Notes: generated by a model from the sequence alone, not told the origin. 64,000 nucleotides of DNA from Gammaproteobacteria bacterium (GCA_029289265.1 JARFTX010000011.1:1-64000); one strand, 5' to 3'. Positions 17,579-27,706 are shown, numbered from the stretch's first letter. Numbers and translations: made by a program.

Positions 17579-18613
17579 TTGACCTCCCTGACTTATCGTG
17601 ATGCCGGCGTGGACATCGACGCCGGAGACGCGCTGGTGGACCGCATCAAGCCGCTGGCGAAACGCACCCTGCGTCCCGAGGTAATGGGCGGCATCGGCGG
17701 CTTCGGCGCGCTGTTCGAGCTGTCGAAGAAATACCGCGAGCCGGTGCTGGTCTCGGGCACCGACGGGGTCGGCACCAAGCTCAAGCTCGCCTTCCAGCTC
17801 GATCGCCACGACACCGTCGGCCAGGATCTGGTCGCGATGAGCGTGAACGACATCCTGGTACAGGGCGCCGAACCGCTGTTCTTCCTCGACTACTTCGCCT
17901 GCGGCCGGCTTGACGTCGACGTCGCGGCCGATGTCGTCGCCGGTATCGCCCGCGGCTGCGAGCTCGCCGGCTGCGCGCTGATCGGCGGCGAAACGGCCGA
18001 GATGCCGGGCATGTACCCGGACGGCGAGTACGACCTGGCCGGCTTCGCGGTCGGCGCGGTGGAGAAGTCCGAGATCATCGACGGTTCGAGCATCGGTCCC
18101 GGCGACGTCGTGCTCGGCCTCGCCTCGAGCGGGGCGCACTCCAACGGCTACTCGCTGATCCGCAAGGTGATCGAACTCGCCAGTCCCGACATGGACGCCG
18201 ACTTTCACGGGCGGCCGCTGCGCGACGTGGTGCTCGAGCCGACCCGCATCTACGTCAAGCCGCTGCTTGCGTTGATGCGTGAGATGCCCGGCGTGGTCAA
18301 GGGCATGGCTCACATCACCGGCGGCGGTATCACCGAGAACGTGCCGCGCATCCTGCGCGACGGGCTCGCGGCGCGCATCGACGCGTCGAGCTGGACGATG
18401 CCCGCGCTGTTCCAGTGGCTGCGCGAGGCCGGCAACGTGGCCGATCAGGAGATGTATCGCGTCTTCAACTGCGGCATCGGCATGGTCGTCATCGTCGCGG
18501 CGGCCGACGCCGAGGCGGCGGCGAAACATCTGCGTGAGGCCGGCGAGACCGTATATCCGATCGGGCGCATCGAAGCCTGTGCCGCCGGGGACGCGCAAAC
18601 GACCGTCGGTTGA
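17579..18613 (+). CDS. purM: Phosphoribosylformylglycinamidine cyclo-ligase
   Basis: Fifth step of de novo purine synthesis: ATP-dependent ring closure of FGAM to AIR. The 344 aa match the E. coli length (345). Motifs are [15 protein letters not shown], the glycine-rich [35 protein letters not shown] and [15 protein letters not shown]. The start is TTG at 17579 ([10 protein letters not shown]), preceded by AGGAAC five bases upstream; an upstream in-frame ATG at 17441 would add 46 unrelated residues. It diverges from the AI-2E permease. Confidence 0.95.
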   Translation: MTSLTYRDAGVDIDAGDALVDRIKPLAKRTLRPEVMGGIGGFGALFELSKKYREPVLVSGTDGVGTKLKLAFQLDRHDTVGQDLVAMSVNDILVQGAEPLFFLDYFACGRLDVDVAADVVAGIARGCELAGCALIGGETAEMPGMYPDGEYDLAGFAVGAVEKSEIIDGSSIGPGDVVLGLASSGAHSNGYSLIRKVIELASPDMDADFHGRPLRDVVLEPTRIYVKPLLALMREMPGVVKGMAHITGGGITENVPRILRDGLAARIDASSWTMPALFQWLREAGNVADQEMYRVFNCGIGMVVIVAAADAEAAAKHLREAGETVYPIGRIEACAAGDAQTTVG

Positions 18614-18820
18614 GCGCGATCCGGTTGCGGCCCGGCCCCGTCGTGATGCGGTGGCCGGTTCCGTGCTACCGGGTCGGGGCTGCCGACGGCAAGTGGTCCC
18701 GACTGATTGCCGCCCAGGCGGGCCCGGCCGGCTTGCAACTTGCCGGGCCTTGCAGTGTCAGCTCTCTGTTCCAGGCACGCCTCGCCGTGGCGCGCCTGGA
18801 ACTTCTCTATCGGGGCGCCG

Positions 18821-19951
18821 ATGTCGTCTAGCCGAAAGTTCGTCGTGATGGTCGCCATGGCCGGGCTTGCCGGGCTGGGCGGCTACGCCTGGTATGCACA
18901 GCGCGGCCCCGGTGTGGCCAGCGCCCCGACCGCCGCTCCGGCGGCACCCGCGACTATGGCCGTGGCGGTCGAAACCGCCGAGGTCGCGGTGCAGGCCATG
19001 CCCGACGAGGTGAGCGCGGTCGGCACGCTGCGCTCGAACGAGTCGGTGGTGTTGCGCCCGGAAGTCTCGGGGCGGATCAGCGCGATCCGCTTCGAGGAAG
19101 GTCAGCCGGTTGCCCGGGGCGCGGTGCTGATCGAACTCGATGCGGCGGTCGAGCGTGCGGAGTTGCAGCAGGCGCGCGCCAACCTCGATCTGGCGCGCTC
19201 CAACTACCGTCGCACCGAAGAGCTGTTCGGGCGTGAGTTCGTCAGCCGCACCGCCCGCGACGAGGCCGCGAGCCGGCTCGCCGTGGCGCGAGCGGCCGAA
19301 CAACTCGCCCAGGCGCGGCTCGAGCGCATGCGCATCCTGGCGCCCTTCGACGGCATCGTCGGCATTCGCAATGTCAGCGTCGGCGATTACGTCAAGGACG
19401 GGGCGGAGCTGGTCAATCTGGAGGACATCTCCTCGCTCAAGGTCGATTTCCGCCTGCCCGAGATCCATCTGCAGCAGTTGCGCACCGGGCAATCGCTCGA
19501 GGTCGGCACCGACACCTTGCCGGGCGAGCGTTTCGCCGCGACGGTCAGGGCGATCGACCCGCTGGTCGATGCCCAGGGGCGCGCGGTACTGGTGCGTGCC
19601 GCCCTCGCGAATCCCGATGGGCGGCTGCGTCCGGGCGTGTTCGCGCGGGTGCGGCTGACGCTCGCCGAGCGCTCGGAGGTCGTCGTGGTGCCGGAGGAGG
19701 CGCTGATGCCGATGCCCGGCGGCGACACCTTCGTCTATCGCGTCGTCGACGGGCTCGCGCAGCGCGTCGCGGTGCGCATCGGCGTGCGCCGCGACGCCCG
19801 CGTCGAGATCGTCGAGGGCCTGCAGGCGGGCGACGTGGTCGTCACCGCCGGACAGCTCAAGCTGCGCGAGGGCGTGCCGGTGCGGCCGGTGGAGGCGGCC
19901 GGTGCGCCGGCCGGCGGCGCCAAGGCGAGCGGCCCGGCGCGCGCCGGCTGA
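18821..19951 (+). CDS. RND efflux periplasmic adaptor (membrane fusion protein)
   Basis: A 376-aa HlyD/AcrA-type adaptor linking an inner-membrane RND pump to an outer-membrane channel. An N-terminal signal anchor (residues 5-25, VVMVAMAGLAGLGGYAWYA) precedes the lipoyl half-motif VVLRPEVSGRISAIRFEEGQ. An alpha-hairpin (about 105-165), the second lipoyl half LAPFDGIVGIRNVSVGDYV, and the beta-barrel and membrane-proximal domains follow. There is no lipobox cysteine, so it is membrane-anchored rather than a lipoprotein. The pump gene starts 13 bp downstream; no outer-membrane factor gene is present. Confidence 0.93.
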   Translation: MSSSRKFVVMVAMAGLAGLGGYAWYAQRGPGVASAPTAAPAAPATMAVAVETAEVAVQAMPDEVSAVGTLRSNESVVLRPEVSGRISAIRFEEGQPVARGAVLIELDAAVERAELQQARANLDLARSNYRRTEELFGREFVSRTARDEAASRLAVARAAEQLAQARLERMRILAPFDGIVGIRNVSVGDYVKDGAELVNLEDISSLKVDFRLPEIHLQQLRTGQSLEVGTDTLPGERFAATVRAIDPLVDAQGRAVLVRAALANPDGRLRPGVFARVRLTLAERSEVVVVPEEALMPMPGGDTFVYRVVDGLAQRVAVRIGVRRDARVEIVEGLQAGDVVVTAGQLKLREGVPVRPVEAAGAPAGGAKASGPARAG

Positions 19952-19964
19952 GCGGAGAGGCAGC

Positions 19965-22900
19965 GTGGTCATCTCCGACCTCTGCATCAAGCGGCCGGTC
20001 TTCGCGACCGTGCTGTCGCTGCTGGTCGTGCTGATCGGGCTGGTGTCCTACACCAAGCTCACGGTGCGCGAGTATCCCAACATCGATGAGCCGGTCGTCA
20101 CCGTCGAGACCAACTATCGCGGGGCGAGCGCCGACATCGTCGAGTCGCGCGTCACCAAGCCGCTCGAGGATTCGCTCGCCGGAATCGAGGGCGTGGACGT
20201 GATCTCGTCGATCAGCCGCACCGAGCGCAGCCAGATCTCGGTGCGCTTCCGTCTCGAGCGCGATGCCGACGACGCGGCCTCGGATGTGCGCGACCGGGTC
20301 GCACGGGTGCGCCGCGCGCTGCCCGACGACATCGACGAACCGGTGGTCGCCAAGGTCGAGGCCGACGCCAACCCGATCATCTGGCTCGCGTTCTCGTCCG
20401 ACCGGCATTCTCCGCTCGAAGTCACCGACATCGCCAACCGCATCGTCAAGCCGCGCCTGCAGACGCTCCCCGGTGCAGCCGATGCGCGCGTCTTCGGCGA
20501 GCGCAAGTACTCGATGCGGATCTGGCTGGACCGCGACCGGCTGGCCGCCTACGGGCTCACCGCCCAGGACATCGAGGATGCGCTGCGGCGCCAGAACGTC
20601 GAGCTGCCGGCCGGGCGCATCGAGGGGCAGCGGCGCGAGTTCTCGGTGGTGGCGCAGACCAATCTGGTCGAGCGCGAGGAGTTCGAATCGGTCGTCGTGC
20701 GCGAGCCCGGCAGCGCCGACGGACTGCCGATCCGCATCCGCGACGTCGGGCGTGTCGAGATCGCGGCCGAATCCGAGCGCACCTCGGTGCGCTTTGGCGG
20801 GCGTGCCGCGGTCGCGATCGGCCTCATCAAGCAATCGACGGCGAATCCGCTCGACCTCTCCAAGGCGTTGCGGGCCGAGTTGCCGAGGATCGCCGAGCAG
20901 CTGCCGGCGGGCATGAGGGTCGACCTCTCCTACGACTCGACGGTGTTCATCGAACGCTCGATCCAGGCCGTGTTCTGGACCATCGGCGAGGCGGTGCTGC
21001 TGGTCGCCGGCGTGTGTTTCTTCTTCCTCCGCAACTGGCGCTCGATGCTGGTGCCGCTGGTGACCATCCCGGTCTCGCTGATCGGCGCCTTCTCGCTGAT
21101 GCTCGTCTTCGGCTTCTCGATCAACACGCTGACGCTGCTCGCGCTGGTGCTCGCGATCGGCCTGGTCGTCGACGATGCGATTGTGATGCTCGAGAACATC
21201 TACCGGCACGTCGAGGAGGGCATGGATCCGGTGCGCGCCGCCTTCGTCGGCTCGCGCGAGATCGCCTTCGCCGTGGTGGCGATGACGCTCACGCTCGCTG
21301 CGGTGTATGCGCCGGTCGCCTTCATGACCGGGCGCACCGGCAAGCTCTTCATCGAGTTCGCGCTGACGCTCGCCGGCGCCGTGATCGTGTCGGGCTTCGT
21401 CGCGCTGACGCTCTCCCCGATGATGTGCTCGAAGCTCCTGCGCCACGAGAAGCGCCACGGCCGGCTCTACAACGCGATCGAGGGCTTCCTCGGCTGGCTC
21501 ACGCAGGGCTACCGGCGCGTGCTGACCCGCCTGCTCGGCCTGCGCTGGCTGGTGATGCTGGCGTTCGCGCTGGTCGCGGGCGGCTCGGTGGTGCTGCTCG
21601 GCAGCCTGCGCTCGGAGCTCGCGCCGGTCGAGGACCGCGGCATCGTCATCGGCATCTTCAGCGGCCCCGAGGGCGCGACGCTCGACTACATGGAGCGTTA
21701 CGCGCGCCAGCTCGAGGCGATCTATGCGCGCACGCCGGATGTCGAGCGCTACTTCGTGGTGTCCGGCAATCCGACGGTGAGCCAGGGCATCTCCTTCGTC
21801 GGCCTCACCGACTGGGACGCGCGCGCCCGACACTCGAGCGAGATCGCGCGCAGCCTGTTCCCCGAGTTCGCGGCGGTGCCGGGCGTGCTCGCCTTTCCGG
21901 TGACGCCGCCCTCGCTCGGCCAGAGCCCGCGCGAGCGGCCGGTCAGCTTCGTCATCGTCACCTCCGAGTCGTATGCCGAGCTCGCCCGCCAGACCGAGCT
22001 GATCATGGACGCAGTGCGCGCCAACCCCGGCTTCATCGCCGCCGACACCGATCTCAAGCTGACCCGGCCGGAGCTTGCGGTGCAGGTCGATCGCGACCGC
22101 GCGGCCGACGTCGGGGTCTCGGTCGACGTCATCGGCCGCACGCTCGAGACCATGCTGGGCGGCCGGCCCGTGACGCGCTTCAAGCGCGAGGCCGAGCAGT
22201 ACGACGTGATCGTGCAGGTCGAGGCGCAGGAGCGCGCCGCGCCGAGCGACATCCGCAACATCTTCGTGCGCGGTAAGGGCGGCGAGATGATTCCGCTGGC
22301 GAGCCTGGTCGCGGTGAGCGAGACGGTGGCGCCGCGCGAGCTCAACCATTTCGCCCAGCGCCGGGCGGTGACGATCAGCGCCAACCTCGCGCCGGGTTAC
22401 TCGCTGGGCGAGGCGCTCGAGTTTCTCGAGCAGACCGCCGAGCGCATCCTGCCGGCCGGCTACGCGGTCGACTACAGCGGCCAGTCGCGCGAGTTCAAGA
22501 CCAGCTCGGCGGGGCTTGCGCTTACCTTCGTGCTGGCGCTCGCCTTCATCTACCTCGTGCTGGCGGCGCAGTTCGAGAGCTTCCGCGACCCCTTCATCAT
22601 CATGCTGACGGTGCCGCTGTCGATGACCGGTGCGCTCGGCGCCTTGTACCTCACCGGCGGCACGCTCAACGTCTACAGCCAGATCGGACTGGTCACCCTG
22701 GTCGGGCTCATCACCAAGCACGGCATCCTGATCGTCGAATTCTCGAACCAGTTGCGCGACCGGGGGATGCAACTCCGCGAGGCGGTGATCGAGGCGTCGA
22801 CCCTGCGCCTGCGCCCGATCCTGATGACCACCGGGGCGATGGTGCTCGGCGCGGTACCGCTGGCGCTTGCCACGGGCGCCGGGGCCGAGAGCCGTCAGCA

Positions 22901-23039
22901 GATCGGCTGGGTGATCGTCGGGGGCTTGCTGCTCGGCACCTTCTTCACGCTGTTCGTCGTGCCGACCGTCTATACGCTGCTCGCTCGGCGCGAGCGCGCC
23001 ACCATCGAGGATCCGGACGCCGTTCCGCGCGCTGTATAG
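19965..23039 (+). CDS. RND multidrug efflux pump (AcrB/HAE1-like)
   Basis: A 1024-aa proton-driven inner-membrane exporter. The N-terminus ISDLCIKRPVFATVLSLLVVL is typical of the family. The proton relay is intact: LVVDDAIVMLENIYRHVE in TM4 has both Asp residues, and LITKHGILIVEFSNQLRD in TM10 has the Lys. The two large periplasmic loops are present. Start is GTG at 19965 with GGAGAGG just upstream. It closely follows its adaptor. Substrates are unknown; the presence of only one pump gene argues against an MdtBC-type system. Its 3' end contains half of a duplicated 30-bp element, see the repeat entry. Confidence 0.95.
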   Translation: MVISDLCIKRPVFATVLSLLVVLIGLVSYTKLTVREYPNIDEPVVTVETNYRGASADIVESRVTKPLEDSLAGIEGVDVISSISRTERSQISVRFRLERDADDAASDVRDRVARVRRALPDDIDEPVVAKVEADANPIIWLAFSSDRHSPLEVTDIANRIVKPRLQTLPGAADARVFGERKYSMRIWLDRDRLAAYGLTAQDIEDALRRQNVELPAGRIEGQRREFSVVAQTNLVEREEFESVVVREPGSADGLPIRIRDVGRVEIAAESERTSVRFGGRAAVAIGLIKQSTANPLDLSKALRAELPRIAEQLPAGMRVDLSYDSTVFIERSIQAVFWTIGEAVLLVAGVCFFFLRNWRSMLVPLVTIPVSLIGAFSLMLVFGFSINTLTLLALVLAIGLVVDDAIVMLENIYRHVEEGMDPVRAAFVGSREIAFAVVAMTLTLAAVYAPVAFMTGRTGKLFIEFALTLAGAVIVSGFVALTLSPMMCSKLLRHEKRHGRLYNAIEGFLGWLTQGYRRVLTRLLGLRWLVMLAFALVAGGSVVLLGSLRSELAPVEDRGIVIGIFSGPEGATLDYMERYARQLEAIYARTPDVERYFVVSGNPTVSQGISFVGLTDWDARARHSSEIARSLFPEFAAVPGVLAFPVTPPSLGQSPRERPVSFVIVTSESYAELARQTELIMDAVRANPGFIAADTDLKLTRPELAVQVDRDRAADVGVSVDVIGRTLETMLGGRPVTRFKREAEQYDVIVQVEAQERAAPSDIRNIFVRGKGGEMIPLASLVAVSETVAPRELNHFAQRRAVTISANLAPGYSLGEALEFLEQTAERILPAGYAVDYSGQSREFKTSSAGLALTFVLALAFIYLVLAAQFESFRDPFIIMLTVPLSMTGALGALYLTGGTLNVYSQIGLVTLVGLITKHGILIVEFSNQLRDRGMQLREAVIEASTLRLRPILMTTGAMVLGAVPLALATGAGAESRQQIGWVIVGGLLLGTFFTLFVVPTVYTLLARRERATIEDPDAVPRAV

Positions 23040-23072
23040 AGTCTGGACACCGTTCCGCGCGCCTTATAGAGA
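23013..23072 (+). repeat. 30-bp tandem duplication across the RND pump stop codon
   Basis: Two adjacent 30-bp units (23013-23042 and 23043-23072) match at 25 of 30 positions and share the core CCGTTCCGCGCGC and then TATAGAG. Unit 1 encodes the last residues and TAG stop of the pump; unit 2 is its decayed copy just downstream, containing the same out-of-use stop. It looks like an old in-frame slippage duplication of the C-terminus. Confidence 0.8.
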
Positions 23073-23144
23073 TCGTCGGCCGGTTGCGTGTACGCCGACG
23101 CGGTCGTCCGGCGCTCGCCTGGCGAGGCGCGGCCGGTTGCCGGG

Positions 23145-23393
23145 TCAGCGGCTGGCTTGCTTGTCGCCGGGGAGGCGTTGCGCGGCTTCGCGCTCCTGCC
23201 TGGCTCGCCGCGTGGCGACGAACAGGCGCGCCGCGGCGACGATGTTCACGGCTCCCACCAGCAAAGCCTGCCAGATCGGCACGGGTTCGCCGACGACGAA
23301 GGCGTAGTAGATGAACAGGGCGCCCAGCAGGACGCCTCCAATCAGTACGCCGATGATGCTTCCGTTCAAGGTGCCGCTCTCCTGTGCTGTCAT
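23145..23393 (-). CDS. Small two-helix membrane protein
   Basis: An 82-aa protein with two hydrophobic segments, about residues 12-33 (GSIIGVLIGGVLLGALFIYY) and 40-61 (WQALLVGAVNIVAAARLFVA), and a basic C-terminal tail (RRARQEREAAQRLPGDK). I do not recognise the family. The ATG at 23393 has a moderate CAGGAG upstream on the minus strand. It lies between the convergent RND pump gene and miaA; miaA is 234 bp upstream on the same strand, so co-transcription is uncertain. Confidence 0.65.
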   Translation of the reverse strand: MTAQESGTLNGSIIGVLIGGVLLGALFIYYAFVVGEPVPIWQALLVGAVNIVAAARLFVATRRARQEREAAQRLPGDKQASR

Positions 23394-23627
23394 GAGTCGA
23401 GCCGCAGCCGCGCGGGGCCGGGGCGGGTCGCCGCGCCGCAAGCCCGGATGTCGACCGGGCGCAGCGACGGCGCGGGGTGGATTGTAACGCCTGGAGGGGC
23501 CGCGGGCGCCTATGCGCCGGTTCGCGTGATGCAGCCGAGGTCGGCGTCCTCATGCCCGGCGGATGATCGGGGCGAGTCCTCGGGAACGGGCGGCGGCCCG
23601 TGCGGAGTGCCTGCCCTGCCGGGCGGA

Positions 23628-24593
23628 TCAGGCTCGAAGGCCGCGCCGGGCGGCGGCGAGCACATCCTCGGCCAGTCGCTCGCTCAGGCAGTCGAGTTCG
23701 ACGAGCTCCGGCCAGCGCTCGCGAAACTGTCGCTGCCAAGTGAGCTGGCGCTTGGCAAGCTGACGGGTCGCGGCGATCGCCCTGAAGCGCAAGGTGTCGC
23801 GGTCGAATTTGCCATCCAGGTATTCCCAGGCCTGGCGGTAGCCGACGCAACGCATCGACGGCATGCCGAGATCGAGGCGGTAGCGGGAGCGCAGACGCTC
23901 GACTTCCTCGATGAAGCCCGCGACCAGCATCTGGTCGAAACGCCGTTCGATCCGGCCATGCAGCACGTGGCGGTCGGAGGGTGCCAGCGCGATCGGGACC
24001 AGACGGTGGCCGAGCGGTGAGTCGTCGCGGCGTGCGTAGCTTTCCGCCAGCGGCCGACCGCTCAGGCGCACGATCTCGAGCGCACGCTGGATGCGCTGCG
24101 CGTCGGTCGGTTCGAGTTGGGCGGCGGCCTGCGGATCGAGCCGGGCGAGCTCGGCGTGCAACGCCGGCCAGCCCAGGCGGGCCGCATCGGCGTCGATCGT
24201 GCGGCGCAACGCCGGGTCGGCGGGAGGCAGGTCGGAGAGTCCGTCGCGCAGCGCCTTGAAGTAGAGCATCGTGCCGCCCGCGAGCAAGGGAATGCGGCCA
24301 CGCGCGCCGATCTCGTCCATCAGTCGCAGTGCATCGGCCCGAAACGCCGCGGCCGAGTAGCTCTGCTCCGGCGAGACAATGTCGATCAGGTGGTGAGGAC
24401 AGGCGGCGCGCTCGGCCGGCGTCGGCTTGGCCGTGCCGATGTCCATGTCGCGATAGACCAGAGCGGAGTCCACGCTCACGATCTCGACCGGCAGTGTCGC
24501 CGCGAGCGCGAGCGCCGCAGCGGTCTTGCCGCTCGCGGTCGGGCCGAGCAGCAGGATTGCCGGGGGGCGGGTTTCGGGCTGGTCAGTCGTCAT
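23628..24593 (-). CDS. miaA: tRNA dimethylallyltransferase
   Basis: Attaches a dimethylallyl group to A37 of tRNAs that read UNN codons. The 321 aa show the P-loop [17 protein letters not shown] at residues 15-31, the substrate motif [37 protein letters not shown], and the C-terminal [17 protein letters not shown] tRNA-contact helix. It does not have mutL or hfq beside it here. It diverges from the YqaA-like gene. Confidence 0.96.
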   Translation of the reverse strand: MTTDQPETRPPAILLLGPTASGKTAAALALAATLPVEIVSVDSALVYRDMDIGTAKPTPAERAACPHHLIDIVSPEQSYSAAAFRADALRLMDEIGARGRIPLLAGGTMLYFKALRDGLSDLPPADPALRRTIDADAARLGWPALHAELARLDPQAAAQLEPTDAQRIQRALEIVRLSGRPLAESYARRDDSPLGHRLVPIALAPSDRHVLHGRIERRFDQMLVAGFIEEVERLRSRYRLDLGMPSMRCVGYRQAWEYLDGKFDRDTLRFRAIAATRQLAKRQLTWQRQFRERWPELVELDCLSERLAEDVLAAARRGLRA

Positions 24594-24756
24594 GCCGCCG
24601 CATTGTAGCGGCTCGTGCCACGCCGTGCGGGGCGGCGCGCTGCCGTTTTGGCGCGTGCGGGGCCGGCCGCCTCGCCCCGCCGGCGTCCCACATGCTGCGC
24701 CGCAGCGTTTATGATGTCGCCTTTCGGTTCGCGGCGCGGCGCCAGGACACCCTACG

Positions 24757-25341
24757 TTGAAGATCTTCTCGAAACTCTACGAGCGGGCGATGCACTGGGC
24801 ACGGCATCGCCACGCTCCGTGGTATCTGGGCGGCCTGAGCTTCGCCGAGTCGTCGTTCTTCCCGATTCCGCCCGACGTCATGCTCGCCCCGATGAGCCTG
24901 GCCAATCCGTCCAGGGCCTTGTGGTTCGCGCTGATCACCACGCTCGCGTCGGTCGCCGGCGGCGTGTTCGGCTACATGATCGGGCTGTTCGCCTTCGATC
25001 TCGTCGAGCCGCTGATTCGCGAGGGCGGCCATTGGGACAAGTACCTGCTGGCCCAGGAATGGTTCGCCCGCTGGGGCTTCTGGGCGATCTTCATCGCCGG
25101 TTTCTCGCCGATTCCCTACAAGGTGTTCACCATCGCCGCAGGCGTTGCGGCGATGCCGCTGGCGCCGTTCGTCGTCGCCTCGCTGGTCGGGCGCGGCGCG
25201 CGCTTCTTTCTGGTGGCGGGGCTGATGGCCTTGGGCGGACCGCGCATGGAAACGGCGCTGCACCGCTATGTCGATCGGCTCGGCTGGGCGATGGTGGTGC
25301 TGATCGGCGTCGCGGTTGTGTGGCTGCACGGAGGAGATTGA
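24757..25341 (+). CDS. YqaA/DedA-like membrane protein
   Basis: A 194-aa inner-membrane protein of the SNARE-associated (VTT/DedA) group, nearest in layout to YqaA. The signature is [20 protein letters not shown] near residue 27, and the conserved Arg/Pro segment is [17 protein letters not shown]. DedA relatives flip lipids or support the proton-motive force; the role of YqaA-like members is unknown. The start is TTG at 24757 after CAGGACA. Its stop abuts the GTG of the CobD-like gene, forming an operon. Confidence 0.85.
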   Translation: MKIFSKLYERAMHWARHRHAPWYLGGLSFAESSFFPIPPDVMLAPMSLANPSRALWFALITTLASVAGGVFGYMIGLFAFDLVEPLIREGGHWDKYLLAQEWFARWGFWAIFIAGFSPIPYKVFTIAAGVAAMPLAPFVVASLVGRGARFFLVAGLMALGGPRMETALHRYVDRLGWAMVVLIGVAVVWLHGGD

Positions 25342-26277
25342 GTGGTGCTGACATCGCTGCTGGCAATCGTCGTGGCGTTGGTGATCGAGCAGCTTCGTCC
25401 GCTCGATGCCCGCCGGCTGGTGCAGGAACCGCTGCAGCGCCTCTCCGCCCGGGTGATCGCACAGTATTGCGATGGACAGGCGTCCACCGGGCGATTCGTC
25501 TGGCTGGCGCTGGTGATCGGCGCCTGCGTGGCGGCCCTGGTGGTCGATGCGCTGTTGTCGGCCGTGCATGGGCTTTTCGGCTTTGCCTTCACGGTCGCGG
25601 TCCTCTACTTCTGCATCGGATTCCGCGACCACAACCGCAGCTTCTCCGACATCCATGTCGCGCTGCGCACCGACGAGCCGGACCGCGCGCGGGCGCTGCT
25701 GTCCGGGTGGCGCGGCGCCGATCACCGCGACGCGAGCCCGGGCGAGATCGTCCGCCTGGCGATCGAGCAGGCGCTGGTCGCGTCGCACCGCAGCTTCTTC
25801 GGCACGGCCTTCTGGTTCATCGTCTTGCCCGGTCCGGTCGGCGCGGTGATGTACCGGCTCGCCTGCTTTCTTGCCGAGGACTGGGGCCGTCGGCGCGGCG
25901 AGGAGTTCGGGCGCTTCGGCGAGTTCGCGCAGCGCGCCTTCGAGTGGGTGGATTGGGTGCCGGTGCGGCTCACCGCCATCGCCTTCTCTGTGGTCGGAAA
26001 CTTCGAGGACGCGCTCTTCTGCTGGCGCTCTCAATCGATGCTCTGGCCCGACAAGCACTCCGGTATACTCATCGCTTCAGGTGCCGGCGCACTCGGAGCA
26101 AGGCTCGGGATGCCGGTGCACGAATCGGGCACGATCGTCGAAAGGCCCGAGATGGGCGTGGGCGACGAGGCAAACGCCGATCACATGCAGAGCGCCTTGG
26201 GGCTCGTCTGGCGGGCCCTGATGCTGTATCTGCTCGCGCTGGGCCTTGTAGGCATTGCCGCCTGGGTCGGCCGATGA
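25342..26277 (+). CDS. CobD/CbiB family membrane protein
   Basis: A 311-aa membrane protein with sequence like the CobD/CbiB family, whose studied members attach an aminopropanol arm to adenosylcobyric acid. Visible blocks are VVALVIEQLRPLD, the charged EIVRLAIEQALVASHRSFFG segment, and FWFIVLPGPVGAVMYRLACF. No other cobalamin gene is near, and betaproteobacterial stand-alone members may instead be AmpE-like, so B12 synthesis is not claimed. GTG start with GGAGGAG five bases upstream, one base after the YqaA-like stop. The thiolase gene starts 23 bp after its stop. Confidence 0.8.
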   Translation: MVLTSLLAIVVALVIEQLRPLDARRLVQEPLQRLSARVIAQYCDGQASTGRFVWLALVIGACVAALVVDALLSAVHGLFGFAFTVAVLYFCIGFRDHNRSFSDIHVALRTDEPDRARALLSGWRGADHRDASPGEIVRLAIEQALVASHRSFFGTAFWFIVLPGPVGAVMYRLACFLAEDWGRRRGEEFGRFGEFAQRAFEWVDWVPVRLTAIAFSVVGNFEDALFCWRSQSMLWPDKHSGILIASGAGALGARLGMPVHESGTIVERPEMGVGDEANADHMQSALGLVWRALMLYLLALGLVGIAAWVGR

Positions 26278-26300
26278 CAACCTTGATGGAGGGAGCACAG

Positions 26301-27482
26301 ATGGCAAATCGTGAAGTGGTGGTACTGAGTGCGGTGCGTTCTGCGATCGGCGGTTTCGGCGGATCGTTGAAGGACATGGAGCCGTCCGAGCTGGGCGGTG
26401 TGGTGGTCAAGGAAGCGATCGCCCGTGCCGGCGTCGACCCCAATCAGGTCACGTTCGCGACGGTCGGCAACTGCATCCCGACCGAGTCGCGCTACGCCTA
26501 TGTCGCCCGGGTGGCGACGATCCAGGGCGGCATGCCGATGAACTCGGTCGCATTCGCGGTGAACCGCCTGTGCGGTTCGGCCCAGCAGGCGATCGTGAAC
26601 TCGGCCCAGGCGATCATGCTGGGTGACGCAGACTACGCGGTCGGCGGCGGCGTCGAAGTGATGTCGCGCGGCGCCTACCTGATGCCGGCGCTGCGTTCGG
26701 GCGCTCGCATGGGCGACGCCAAGGCGATCGACGCGATGGTGGCGGTGCTGACCGACCCGTTTGGTGTCGGCCATATGGGCATCACCGCCGAGAACCTGGC
26801 CTCGAAGTGGGGTATCACCCGCGCCGACCAGGACGCGTTCGCGCTGGAGTCGCAGAACCGCGCTGCCAAGGCGATCGCCGAAGGCCTCTTCAAGAGCCAG
26901 ATCGTCCCGATCACCTTCGAGACCCGCAAGGGTCCGGTCGTGTTCGACACCGACGAGCATCCGCGCGCGACCACGATGGAAGCGCTCGGCAAGATGAAGC
27001 CGGCGTTCAAGAAGGATGGTTCGGTCACCGCGGGCAACGCCTCGGGCATCAACGACGCGGCGGCCTTCCTGGTTCTCGCCGATGCGGCCAAGGCCGCCGC
27101 CGACGGCCACAAGCCGATCGCGCGCCTGGTCTCCTACGCGATCGCCGGCGTGCCCAACGACGTGATGGGCGAAGGCCCGATCCCGGCCTCCAAGATTGCG
27201 CTCCAGCGTGCCGGCCTGACCCTCGACAAGATCGACCTGATCGAATCGAACGAAGCCTTCGCCGCCCAGTCGCTGGCGGTGGTCAAGGGCCTCGAACTCG
27301 ACCCGGCCAAGACCAACCCGAACGGCGGTGCAATCGCCCTCGGCCACCCGGTCGGCGCGACCGGCTCGGTCATCGTCACCAAGCTGCTGCACGAACTGCA
27401 ACGCGTCGGCGGCCGCTACGGCATGGCGACCATGTGCATCGGCGGCGGCCAGGGCATCACGACGATCTGGGAACGTCTCTGA
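26301..27482 (+). CDS. Acetyl-CoA acetyltransferase (thiolase)
   Basis: A 393-aa biosynthetic-type thiolase that condenses two acetyl-CoA or cleaves acetoacetyl-CoA. The nucleophile Cys91 is in VNRLCGSAQQAI, His349 in GGAIALGHPVGATG and Cys379 in MCIGGGQG. The length and SNEAFAAQSL motif fit PhaA/AtoB-type enzymes used in PHB or ketone metabolism. The start at 26301 has GGAGG seven bases upstream; an ATG at 26274 in the same frame is less likely. A strong terminator follows. phaB and phaC are not in the window, so the pathway is open. Confidence 0.95.
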   Translation: MANREVVVLSAVRSAIGGFGGSLKDMEPSELGGVVVKEAIARAGVDPNQVTFATVGNCIPTESRYAYVARVATIQGGMPMNSVAFAVNRLCGSAQQAIVNSAQAIMLGDADYAVGGGVEVMSRGAYLMPALRSGARMGDAKAIDAMVAVLTDPFGVGHMGITAENLASKWGITRADQDAFALESQNRAAKAIAEGLFKSQIVPITFETRKGPVVFDTDEHPRATTMEALGKMKPAFKKDGSVTAGNASGINDAAAFLVLADAAKAAADGHKPIARLVSYAIAGVPNDVMGEGPIPASKIALQRAGLTLDKIDLIESNEAFAAQSLAVVKGLELDPAKTNPNGGAIALGHPVGATGSVIVTKLLHELQRVGGRYGMATMCIGGGQGITTIWERL

Positions 27483-27544
27483 TCGAACACGACTGACCGG
27501 CAGCGGACCCGCCTTGCGGCGGAGCCCTGACCAGCAGGACCGCG

Positions 27545-27583
27545 AATCCCCGCGGGGCGGTAACGCCCGGCGGGGATTTTCTT
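27545..27583 (+). terminator. Intrinsic terminator after the thiolase gene
   Basis: AATCCCCGC with GGGGCG, loop GTAA, and CGCCC with GCGGGGATT form a 15-bp stem with one mismatch, followed by TTTTCTTT. This ends the thiolase transcript about 60 bp after the stop. Confidence 0.88.
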
Positions 27584-27656
27584 TCTGGGGAACCCCCCCG
27601 GTCGTGCGCTCGCCCGGCCTTCGGGGCCGCGAGCCGGTCCGCCGTGCGTCTGGGGT

Positions 27657-27706
27657 ATGCACCATCAACGCATGGGCGGGTTCTCGCTCGCCCCATCACG
27701 GTGCAT
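27657..27706 (+). other. Imperfect hairpin in the 336-bp gap before the ATP-grasp gene
   Basis: The gap 27483-27818 holds the thiolase terminator and this imperfect hairpin: outer arms ATGCACC and GGTGCAT, inner arms GGGCG and CGCCC, 11-base loop. No clear sigma-70 promoter was seen. It may be a leader structure for the downstream pair; no known riboswitch is recognised. Confidence 0.3.

Noticed and set aside
19857-22772. 971-codon minus-strand frame opposite the RND pump
   Set aside because: Composition is typical antisense of a GC-rich gene (Arg/Asp/His runs); the plus strand carries all RND motifs.
25342-26277. Cobalamin biosynthesis locus
   Set aside because: Only one CobD/CbiB-like gene is present and no other B12 gene is near, so a pathway claim is not supported.
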